Source of the DNA: Calliopum simillimum
Taxonomy: Eukaryota; Arthropoda; Insecta; Diptera; Lauxaniidae
NCBI GenBank assembly: GCA_951812925.1
Contig: OX638371.1
Location: 117,637,124-117,701,123, forward strand
DNA: 64,000 nt
Direction: 5' to 3'
Shown here: positions 46,382 through 56,613 of the stretch, piece by piece
Numbering within the stretch: position 1 is the first letter of the stretch
Layout of the letters: every line of letters starts with the position of its first letter
The notes under the pieces: generated by a model
Told to the model about the DNA's origin: nothing
The model's database searches: none
The model's input: the letters and a program-made list of their open reading frames with translations, nothing else
Program-made: the position numbers and the translations under genes

Positions 46382-49300
46382 AACTTAGATGAGTCATGCA
46401 GTCGTTACAAGTGCAATTATGAAAACTGTAATCGTAGCTACAGTACTATTGGGAACCTGCGTACGCATTTAAAAACACACAAAGGTAAGTTTTTCATATT
46501 TATCTTATTAGAATAACCTAAGTCATAGGCTAAAAATTTATTCGTAATATCTCTAAAACTGCTTGACGCAGATAATTGAAATTTGGTACATGTATAAAGT
46601 GCATTAGGACAAATAATTTTCAGTAAAAAAGTCCCCCTAAAGCAATTTATTCATCATATTTCTGAAAATATTTATCGGACCAAACTTTGTGCAGATTTAA
46701 AAAAGAAATCTTATTGTAGAATCGAATGAATTAATAATAAATAAATAAATGGATGAGGTTTAGTATATGCATTAAGACTACCGGGACAAATAATGTTCGT
46801 TGGAAAAATGGGCGGTGCCACGCCCTTGAAAAATGTCGTCATATCTCTGAAACTATTTAACGCACATAAGTAGATAAGATTTGGCACATTCATGAATTGC
46901 ATCGGGACAACTTACATCCTTTGAAAAAATTGGTGATGCCCCGCTACCTGTACAAGACAGTGAGTACCAACGCACACCGAGAAATGCTAGTATTACATAT
47001 TTTGGAACAGAATAATATACATTATTTGATTATGTATCAAAAAACTTTATTGAGAGCCTTATTTACATATCGTAGGTTTAAAACTAAGTACAAGTAAACA
47101 TCTACATTTTGTGATTTTGACAAAATACCTTTGTTCTAATAACACTTTAAACCAATCCAGGTTTTTTTTTTTCAAAATAAATAAGTTGTGAAAATGGATT
47201 TTGGTAAAGGGGACCAAAAACAAAATATGTGTGTTTCGGCGTTTTGAAAGTTTACAACTGATTTTTTAGGGGGGTCAAAGTTTCCCCTTTTAACGCATTT
47301 TTGTGTTAAATCGACACATTAAACTATACAATCCTTACATTCGAAGTGTATCATGTATTCAACAAACGTTTGTATGATATTACGAGGAATATTTTTGTGA
47401 AAATTTAATCCTTTACATCCCCCACGTATGGGTGATTTTTACTTTTTTTTTAAAAAAAGGTACAAAAATTACACCTAAATCGGGGGAATATAGTCAGTAT
47501 GCACCACTGAAATTTTTGCTATAAAATTTCACTGCTAGTTAGTGGCTGAACACTTAAACGCCGAAATTTCATTCCGAAAGCCATAAAACCGTCAAAACCG
47601 ATCAAGACTTCTCACATTGTATTTTTATCTCACTTATTTACGCATTATTCTTAAGTCTTAAGCATTTCTTGTCTTGGGTGACCCACACTGAAATTTTTCG
47701 TAAAATATTTTTGTAGAACATTTTAACCAATTATAACCGTTTTTGGGAAAAGGGATCGAACATACGCACAAAAATAGAATGTAATGGGCTAATGTGTTTC
47801 GAAAAAATGTTCCTTATGTGATTTTGCTGTGTGTGGAAACTTAATCGGTAGGTGCAAAGTTGACTGAGTGCGATCTTGTGTCACAACTATTTATAACTCT
47901 TCCAGAAAGCTATGATCGACTAGTTACAGCTTTCGAGAACATGAAGGAAAGTAAACTTACCATTCAGATAGTAAAGCAGAGATTATTAGCAGAAGAAGGA
48001 AAAGAACTGACCGTTAGCCCCCATATAGAAATCATGGTACAATTATGTATCATGCATACAAATAAAAGCGTTTTTCGTAAAACATCAAAGTTATAGTTTT
48101 AACTCGACATGCACCTATTTAAAAAATTTCATTTTTTTTTTTGTTTCTTTAGGTGAATATCGCTTTAAGTGCGACGAAGACGGATGCGGTAAAGCATTCT
48201 TGACTTCGTATAGTCTCAAAATACACATACGTGTCCATACCAAAGTCAAACCTTATGAATGTGAAGTAAATGGCTGTGAAAAAGCGTTCAACACACGATA
48301 CAGGTAAATTAGTTAATTTTGAGTATCAGTTTCAATTAAATGTGACATTTATATATATGTATTTAGATTACACGCTCACTTGCGTCTTCATAATGGGGAA
48401 ACATTCAATTGCGAACAATGCCAGAAATGCTTTACAACATTGAGTGATCTCAAAAAACATATGCGGACGCACACGCAGGAGAGGCCATATAAATGCCCCG
48501 AAGACACGTGTGGTAAAGCTTTTACCGCTTCGCATCATTTGAAAACTCATATAAGAACACATACTGGGGAACGACCTTACCCATGTAGAGAAAGCAGTTG
48601 TGAGAAGGCATTTAGTACATCCCACAGTCTTAAATCGCACAAAAAAACGCATCAACGTAAGAGCGCAAACGGAAAAAACAAGGACCGCAAATACAAAAAA
48701 TACAAGAGCAACAACAAAAAAGAGCAAGCATCGATTGAAAAAAATCAGCAATTAAAAATTGAAAGTGATAGCAGCGGCTACATCGATGAACCCAAGTTAG
48801 CATCCACACTTGAAGCTGTTATATTGAAAGATGCCAACTCAAACCGTCTTCCTATCAAAGCAGAGTCGCTTGATTATAGTGCTATACAAATGTACACGCA
48901 ACCTGCTCAATTGCCAGAAATTAGAGTAATCGACAGTTTTGTCTCTTTAGCGCCAAAGATTGAAGCACATTCATTGTCCGAAACTTCGCAGGCTTTGCAA
49001 TTAGCATATGCTGCCGAAGAGGAGATACCTGCTCCTTGGATGAATACCGCCGTGTTGGTATCAAAGCCGCTATTACCAGTGGCGCCTGTTACAGTTGCCA
49101 TGGGAGTTGCATTACCAACTGAGATGCCAAGCTTTGTTGATCTACAACAGCCCAGAAGTTATCCTAGCATAACGTCCACCCCACCTCATGCTCATGAATT
49201 GGATTTTGAATCGGCAGATCCGTGCGATTTTCTACATCATGGTGATGACATGTGTAGCCGCCATAGGAAAAAGCATGCTGAAAGGGAAATGGCATTACTG

Positions 49301-50422
49301 CCTAATGCAAATATAGCAATAAACATGGATATCGATCACAAGCAGTATGCAACTAGTAGCAATAACAGTGCCAACAGTATTATAAATAGCCAACAGATAT
49401 CTGCGACATTACCTATGGAAGAAAGTATAGCGGATCCTACACCAGCCAATATCGATCAATTGCTTAATGATTCATCATTTAGCAGTAGTGAAGAAGATAT
49501 GGAAACTGAATCGCTACTAAATGATATATTAATGACTATTGATAAGAACGAGCATTTTTTGCAAGAAACACTGCAACAAGCTGCGCAGGTTCCTACAGAT
49601 GCATCTGGATTGATTGAAGTGGACTTGCGTAATGATAAGCCTACTCTAAAGCAAATAACAGCGGATGCTGGCATCTGCAGCTGTACAAATTGTAAATGCG
49701 ACCAAACGCAGGACTGCCAGGGTGGTTGCAGTACAGAGAAGCCATGCACAAAGAAATCGGAAAAACGAAAACTTAAATCAATTGCACTTGGTGGTACTGG
49801 AAGTGCTGGTGGCTGTTGTCGTGGTACTAAAAGTGCTGTTAGTATTGAAAATCTTAATGCAGCAAGTAGCTGTGGAACTTATCGTAATTCAGTGCTAAAA
49901 AAACGTGAAGCAGATATGAATCAAAATATTGAAGATGTCGCAGTATTATTACAAAATTTAGCATCTATGAATAATGTTGAAGGCGACTATTGTGGAGGTG
50001 CATCTAATATAAAAAGTGGCAGTACAGTAGCATCCAGCACGAAACCGAAAATAGCTTCCAATTGTAATGGTACCAAATGTGGGTGTGCTACTCATTCAGA
50101 AGTAGTAACAGCGGCTCCAGTTGGCTGCTGTACTGATACTGCGTCTACTTCCACAAGTCAATTAGTTCCTTCCAGCAGTTGCTGCAATACCAAATTTACT
50201 GATAAAAATAATAAAGGGGGCACTGCAAAAAAATCGCCTAGAGCACAGCCACCAAAAGAAGTGATGAAAAGTGCATCATGTACCTGCACTTCACCTTCAG
50301 AAGGTGTAGCCAATGGATGTTGTGTTGTAATTTGTATTAAAACATTGCAGGCGTTGCGAAAAGTGCTTACACGTAAAAATATGAATTTAATGCTATGCCC
50401 TCAGAATCAAGATCAAAATTAA
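46382..50422 (+). CDS. MTF-1: Metal-responsive transcription factor 1 (Mtf-1), zinc-finger and C-terminal exons
   Basis: Exons 46382-46484, 48153-48303 and 48367-50422 join in phase (AAAG|GTAAGT ... TTTAG|GT; ACAG|GTAAAT ... TTTAG|AT). They encode six C2H2 fingers: finger 1 ([21 protein letters not shown]) in the first exon, finger 2 and half of 3 in the second, the rest of 3 and fingers 4-6 in the third. Order, linkers ([18 protein letters not shown]) and the late cysteine cluster [14 protein letters not shown], close to the copper-sensing cluster of fly MTF-1, identify the gene. Further Cys pairs follow in the tail. MTF-1 binds metal response elements and induces metallothionein genes. Serine/glutamine-rich activation regions lie between. 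The 5' end is probably at 29944; the acceptor could be 46382 or 46388. Confidence 0.95.
47860..48096 (+). pseudogene. Copia-type gag fragment inside an Mtf-1 intron
   Basis: This 78-codon frame reads [21 protein letters not shown], then a basic/hydrophobic helix and [11 protein letters not shown], the UBN2/gag-polypeptide pattern of Ty1/Copia elements. No protease, integrase or LTR is seen around it, so it is an isolated remnant in the 1.7 kb intron between the finger-1 and finger-2 exons. The end of the frame ([11 protein letters not shown]) is not gag-like. Confidence 0.7.
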
Positions 50423-50712
50423 CGCTTTCATGTTTATCGTCGGTTGAGAGGTAAAACTCACTAAGTGAAATTTTTTAATTTCGGAGAAAACATCGATTTA
50501 CTACAAAAAGCGTCTGAAAAACAGGATAATTTCGTAAGTCGACAAAATTGTGGCTTATGTGAAAATATAAGCTTTTATCAATAATTGAGTGCAATTTTTA
50601 TTGCAATAGTGTAATCAGAACATGAGAAAAACGTATTTTTGCACTCAGCGAGTTTTACCTCTCAAGCAAATTACGAAAATTCAAACTATAAAAATTCATT
50701 AAGAGTATTTTT
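50423..50712 (+). other. Presumed Mtf-1 3' UTR
   Basis: Non-coding sequence follows the TAA at 50420-50422. A phrase GAGAGGTAAAACTCACTAAGTG (50445) and its inverse CACTCAGCGAGTTTTACCTCTC (50642) form a small stem of about 220 bp, perhaps another MITE. No clear AATAAA is seen before the next element. Confidence 0.35.
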
Positions 50713-51981
50713 CACAGTGGGCTCCTACGTGTTTTGAGTTTGACTTTGTTGACGACAAAATCGGGGTATGGGGATGTGATCGCAAACATTTCAGGATTAT
50801 AGAACTGCTTCAAGTAAAATCGTAAGTTACAACCAATTACATGTTTTTTTCTTTTATACTGTGCAGTAAATAATAAATTAGTTCCCTATGAAGGAAAACT
50901 GATAAGCAACTCCTTACATTTTCCTCTCCTCAACATTTGTTTCTAAAATGTCCGTCCTTTATCTCAACCTGCTAGGGGGGCTCTCATACAAATTTACCTG
51001 AAAATGTAAATGTAATGCCTTTTTAAAATGATCATAGCTTTGTAATGGAAAATAATACGAGCTCATTTTGTAACTCATTGTGAAGACTAAGGATAGTACT
51101 AAATAATGCAATTAATATAAAATAGCTTAACAATTTCATTCGTCCTGTATTTAACCCCAAATATAGCCAAAAACCGATTTTAGCCCTTTTTCAACTTTTA
51201 AGGCTAATATTATTTGAAAAAAAAAAAAAACAAAAGATATTGATGTAATTCAAATTGAATTTTAAAGAAAAAGAATGGATCTTTCATCTTCTGTATCAGG
51301 TTTTATGACTTACAATTATCTGGTCTTATAATATAACATCAAAAATTACGAAAAATCGTCATTAGTTTTTTTTATAGGTCAGAATATCTCAAAAACTATA
51401 TGCGATAGAGCAATTCTGCGACCGGATTCAGATTTAGATTTGGCAAATCCATTATGAATGACAATTTTTGTCTTAATTTCTTGTTATTTTTAAAGGTTTT
51501 GGGCCATTTTGCAAAAAACTCCTTTTCTTTACAAAATTGCAAAGAACTACCAATGGTTTGATTTCAGAACCCTGTGTTTTAGATTCCATTAGTCCTCACG
51601 AATGATTCATGACATTTTGATTTAATTTTTTTTGTTACTGCCCAGTGTGCCAGACGGTTCATATCTTCGCTTTTTTACCCGTTACGGATCCGTAACTGAT
51701 CCGTTTGCGGGAGGAATTCCAAAAAAAAAAAAACGATTCGCTTTTTTTTTGGGAATCTCTCCCGCCAACGAATCAGTAACGGATCCGTAACGGATAAAAA
51801 AGCGGAGATTTGAACCGTCTGGCACACTGGGTGTACAGTAGAAAATAAAAAGCCATGTAATTGGCTGTAACTTTCGAAACCGACCAGCTCCGATTTTACT
51901 TGTAACAGTTTTATAATCCTGAAATGAGTACAAACACATCCCCATACCACGATTTTGTCGTCAATTAAGTCAAACTCACTG
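50713..51981. mobile_element. TIR element, about 1.27 kb, with nested MITE
   Basis: CACAGTGGG, then TTTGACTTTGTTGACGACAAA and ATCGGGGTATGGGGATGTG at the left, is mirrored at 51838-51981 (CACATCCCCATACCACGATTTTG, AAGTCAAACTCACTGTG), giving arms of about 130-150 bp. The middle is non-coding. A CAGTGTGCCAGACGG MITE sits inside. Confidence 0.65.
51641..51829. mobile_element. hAT-type MITE, 189 bp
   Basis: CAGTGTGCCAGACGGTTCATA at the left is inverted at the right (TTTGAACCGTCTGGCACACTG), with internal TACGGATCCGTAAC palindromes. One end of the same family lies at 36950-37015. An 8-bp target duplication is not evident. Confidence 0.65.
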
Positions 51982-54341
51982 TGTTCTTAAAACGTGTAAA
52001 AGCCTGCACTCTGCTTTCATCGTAAAAGTTAGCTTGGGGGATTGAAAATGAGCGAAATCAGTTAACGGACACGGCTACCGCCCGTACAATATTATTATTT
52101 AAAACACTTTACATATTTTTTTACGGGAAAGCAAACAATACACATACCAATTCTAAAATCAGTAAAAGCGAGTTCTTAACAAAGACTTGGTGACCTCGAA
52201 CAACAGGGCGAGGTACCCCTATACAAGCAAATTCGGCGTAGCGCAAGCTTTATTAGAGATAATGCAACCAAATTTCGTACAGACACTACAAATAGTCGAA
52301 GCAAGCTCGACACAACCATACAAGCAAAGATTTTAAAATGCTGCTGTGTAGGGTATTTCATTTGTCGCCAGCCTTTAAACAGCACACTTTCTTACCCTTA
52401 CATCGCTTATATAATTTTTTTTCGTTGTTTCTTGCTTAAGTACAAATAAAATAACAAAAATAAAATGATAAAAATTCACCAAGTACAAAGAAAATAAATT
52501 TTTGTAGTCACTTAGTGAATTTTACCTGTACAAAAATTTTTTTTTTTTTTTTTTTGTACTTAGTAAATTTTACTTCTGAGCTTCTGAGTAAAATGGAACT
52601 GAAGCAGAAATCACAATTTTTGAGTTTTTCTATCGATAGAGCATAAAAAAAATGCTATGTGGTATGTTTAACTCAATTTTGAAAAAAAGTGCACTTATAT
52701 TCTGTTTAGGGAAATCCTTCATACATACTTTGCACTTCCATGCAGTCAAGTTTATACACAAATACTGTTTTTGATAGAGAAACGTAACATTTACAGTTTG
52801 GGCATCCGGTACCCAAGTTTCGATTTGTTCGATGTAAAGCTGTTTCATTTGGTTGCTTTTTTGTAATGTTAAAATTAGAATGATTGTAATATTGAGTCGA
52901 TTCGAACAATAAATGGTTAGTTACATATATTAAAGAACTTTTTCAGTAACGATTTCAGATTTTTAGATAACAAATGTGACGCTTCACAAGTAAAGGGACC
53001 TTATTTTCATTGACAAAATTTTACAGGATTTTATTTTGGGATTTAGATCTTACACATAATCTGTACATTTTACAATCGATTTTAGGTTATAAATATCAAT
53101 AACAGGGGTATTGCGCAACCCGTCCACTTTAGAGATAGGGATGTTAGGTGTTTTCGGAAATGCAGTATTGTGTAAGTAGTCGTACGATTTTAACATAAAT
53201 ACCATACTCTAGTCGAAAAGTAGGCGTAGTTGAATAAGTGCAACGCCTACTTTTTCATGTTACATGTTTATTTGATGAATTTTGGTAGGTATATGCCCAA
53301 CATACATACCATACAATAATCAAAAAGTGAGCATAATCAAATAAGTGTCACGCCCACTTTTCAAATAAAATTTTCACTAGCTTCACGTGCAGTAACATTG
53401 CAAATTTAAGATGAATTTTCTTAACAGACCTAAAATCTACACAAACAATTCTATTAGAAAGAAAATGAGATTTTCGTAACCCAGTAAATTTTTGCAATTT
53501 TCCGATGATCGAGGTGTCATATAATCAAAAATAATATGTAAACTGTTTTGTGAAAACAAACCTTATGTGTGAAAAAAATCAGCTTTGAGATTTTCATTGT
53601 TTTAAGTCAGTTATGGGGAGATATTTCCAGTGGTGTGACTTACAAATATTTAAAAGAATTTTTGACTTTGAAAATGCCCGTTGAAATGAGTATCAAGTGG
53701 GAAACTTGTGTAAAAAAACTAAAACTTTAAGCGCATTTTTCTCGAAAACTTATTTTCACACATTAACTATGTTTTCACAAAACAAGTCACATATCGTCGG
53801 CATAATGATAAAAGGTGCTAAGTCCGTTATAAATTCTACACCATCAAGTAAAATTGTCGTAAAAACAGTCGTAATTTTTAACAAAATGCATCCAATTAAA
53901 TTGATGAAATTATTTTTGCCATAAAATCGACTAAGAACCTTTTCTCATTAAGCACACGATATGTACTTTTAGAAATTTAAATAATAACGGCTTTGGGATT
54001 TTGAAGATAAGGTCTCGTTTCTTGTAGAGTGTCACAACTTTTTTTTTTAAATCCGTTTGTCTTTTTGCGTACTTTGTAATAAGGAAGTCGACGATATAAC
54101 GTGTTTTATGTATATTTTTAATCAATACATATTGCTATTGAATATTTTGTGATTCTTTGTACCGCTGTGCCCTAGAAGTTCAACTAACATAAATTAAAAA
54201 AATTGTTTTCTTTTCCAATTATTTAAATAAATTTTAAATTTTATTCAATTGTATTGTGCCATTAACGCATACAAATATGCTTTATATATTTAAAATAAAA
54301 CATTTTTTATTGTATACTTATTTGTTGTTTTTTAATATTTA
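51982..54341. other. Intergenic region without recognised genes
   Basis: About 2.4 kb. 52490-52580 contains an imperfect inverted phrase (GTACAAAGAAAATAAATTTTTG against TTTTTTTGTACTTAGTAAATT). 53215-53370 holds GTAGGCGTAGTTGAATAAGTG-type text, eroded from the common fly repeat. No gene is recognised. Confidence 0.4.
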
Positions 54342-54356
54342 TTATCGAACTTTTAA

Positions 54357-54442
54357 CCCTTTCAGACCCGTCATACACAGTTGTGTTATCTGAATCCGAG
54401 CAGAGTTAAACCATTTTTCCTTTTGATCAAAAAGAGAAACGG
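54357..54442 (-). ncRNA. Conserved 3' end of Fanzor copy 2, candidate guide-RNA scaffold
   Basis: 86 bp between stop codon and element end. The middle differs from copies 1 and 3, but AAATGGTTTAACTCTG, ATTCAGATAACACAA and GGGTCTGAAAGGG are kept. The strand can fold CAGA-TA-ACACA-ACT-TGTGT with outer TCTG pairing. Conservation outside the coding frame suggests function as RNA or DNA end. Confidence 0.4.
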
Positions 54443-56249
54443 TCAAGTAGACACATTTTCCTCGGTAGGAGCAATAGTGTTACTTTTGTATTTTTGGAAA
54501 TTTTCGTGTTTTTGTGTCCCACTAATTATGCAGTCGCCCAGGTACAATATATTTACACCGGCATTAACATCTCGGTTCCAACAAGTATTGCAATTTGGAC
54601 AAAATTGATACCTGTGTGGGGACTGAGATGTTTTATTTTCGGGTGATTTGCAATTTGCGCACAACTTTGTTGTCCTGAATTCATTGATGAATATGATATC
54701 GACATTTCTTCGCTCTTTTAGTACTTGTATGAATTTACGATGTGGTGTTCGTATGTAACCGCGAATTGGTGAAATTGATGATATTTCCGTAGACCCAATG
54801 CAAATTAAAGTTTGTTCTGCTACATCTCCCGCAAGTTCATTTGTTAACCGCTGACAGGTTTTTTCAACTTGTATGAACTTTTGTAATTTTAATCGCGTGA
54901 CTTTTCGTTGACTAAAAATTTTTTGTTTCTCTTGAAAAATTTCCAACTCGTACCGAATATATTCGTCAAGATCGTTGATTGAATTGGAAGAAAATTTTGT
55001 ATTTGGCGGACATTTTGAAGTAATTTTTGAAAGTTTGTATTTACGTGAATAAAACCCGCTCATGTGATGATATGTCGAACTTTTCAATTTTATCGGTTTC
55101 CCATTACGCACACCACCGTAGAGCAACCGAAGCCCCGGATCTAGACCAATTTTGTTTATATATTTGGTGCATCTAATTTTCTCCAATTTTGTCGCTGAAA
55201 AATAATCCGTTTGTTTGCAACTTGTCATTTTGTTTTTTTCCTTCTTTTTCTTTAACACACACTTTGTCTTTACCATTGTTTTAGAATTGGGCTTTTGCAT
55301 CAGGAATGAAACTGATACACCATCGGTCTGCAGTGAAAAAGCAAATTGGCTTTTCGGTAGTTTAAAGTATTTACACCAATATTCCTCACGGTTGAAATCC
55401 TTCCATGCGCCCTTGAATAATTTTAAAGAACAAAGTAAATTGAAATAAGCAAAAGAATCATAGCGAATATGGTGTGCGCCGTGTTTGAAAATGGGTATCA
55501 TTGAAAAGTTTTTGTAATTGTTGCGCTCGTTGAAGCGTTGGAGATTGAAAAATATTTTTATCGAAGCCCAGTAATTTTTTTTATTTTGCAACTTTGCAAA
55601 TTTTTCGCCACGCCATTGCAATTCCTCGGTCATGTGAAGCAGCAAATCCAAATCGGGATCTCGTGACTTTTGGTCCAACTCGTTGTCCTCGCTGAATAAA
55701 TAACGAAGAGTATTGTATATTTTTGAGTGGTCTTGTGTGAATTTGCTGAAAAATCTACGCAGCCTTGAATACGCGTGCATCCATATGTTGTTGTGAAATA
55801 GTGTACTGTACTGGTTAGCGGAATCTATGAAGAGATTCGATCTATATGAGCTGTCGTAGAGTGGCAAATGTTGCCTCAATGATGCATATGTAGCGTCTAC
55901 AACGTATTTGGGCTTCTTTTTTTGCATGAGATGATAGTAGTAATCGGCAAATTTGATTTCAGAAAAGTCACCAACAGTCCATTTTTTCATCAAAGTAAAA
56001 TGAATGTACCTACAAATGTATGTACAGTAAAATCAATAAATGCCATTGCGACAACATTTCGACAACACAAAAATAAAATCAATTTCACCTTGAAACTTCG
56101 ACAAAGAGCGCTGACATTTCGGCAACATCGCGTTGAATCTTATTGAATACGTCCACATTTTTACATGTTGAATAGAGTGCCTTCTTGATGACAAAATTTT
56201 GCACTTGCTCTTTGTTGTTATTGTTGCAGGGTTCCTTTCGTTTCGGCAT
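54443..56249 (-). CDS. Fanzor RNA-guided endonuclease (TnpB homologue), intact, two exons
   Basis: Exon 1 is 56089-56249 and exon 2 is 54443-56009, separated by a 79-bp intron (TCAAG|GTGAAA ... TTTGTAG|G). The product is 575 residues from ATG 56249. Visible features are a basic start (MPKRK, possible nuclear signal), an alpha-helical N-terminal half, LQTDGVSVSF at about 280-289, RuvC-I IGLDPGLRLLYGG (Asp344), the alternative RuvC-II glutamate in INEFRTTKLC (Glu497), a zinc ribbon CANC...CPNC (Cys504, 507, 524, 527) and RuvC-III NRDVNAGVNIL (Asp534). At the canonical TnpB RuvC-II strand the text is LICIGSTEIS, so the rearranged acidic position of Fanzors applies. Characterised relatives cleave DNA guided by an RNA from the element 3' end. 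The intron position is shared with copies 1 and 3, which supports the model. Activity is inferred. Confidence 0.92.
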
Positions 56250-56613
56250 CACAGTGCCAAGTGTGACAATGAAATGAAAATTATTGTGATTGATTTATTA
56301 AAACGAATGAAAAATATTTTTCTACATCAAAAATATTTAAAAGGAAAACTTAAATTCAAATTCTCAAGTATAAAATTGTAGAGTTACTATTTGGTTTACA
56401 AAGTTTAACTTCAACAAAAATGAACCGCTTTTATAGTCTACGCTCACGGAAAAAAAGTCTAAATACACTATTGTAATTTTATTGTAATTTTTATTTTATC
56501 GAACTTTTAAAATAAAATAAAAACTCAAAACCTCCAAGAGTAATTAGTTCAATAAGAGCAAGTTCGGAAGGTATGCAAGCGTTTGCATCCAAGTAAACGA
56601 TATTTGCACAAAT

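Larger units (their letters stand above)
54357..56495 (-). mobile_element. Fanzor element, copy 2 (intact), with 15-nt flanking direct repeats
   Basis: TTATCGAACTTTTAA occurs at 54342-54356 and again at 56496-56510, framing 2139 bp. The 3' side of the element (left on the plus strand) starts CCCTTTCAGACCCG; the 5' side (AAATAAAAATTACAATAAAA on the minus strand) shows no matching inverted repeat. The interior holds a two-exon Fanzor gene, its short 5' UTR and the conserved 3' end. No transposase gene is included. Confidence 0.8.

Noticed and set aside
51675..51950. Two overlapping minus-strand frames of about 90 codons
   Set aside because: They cross the boundary of the CAGTGTGCCAGACGG MITE and an inverted arm, so they are accidental.
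54353..54370. TTAA followed by CCCTTTCAGACC at the Fanzor border, resembling a piggyBac end
   Set aside because: Copies 1 and 3 have GATAA and TATAA at the same place, no inverted partner is found at the other end, and the flanking repeat is 15 nt rather than TTAA alone.
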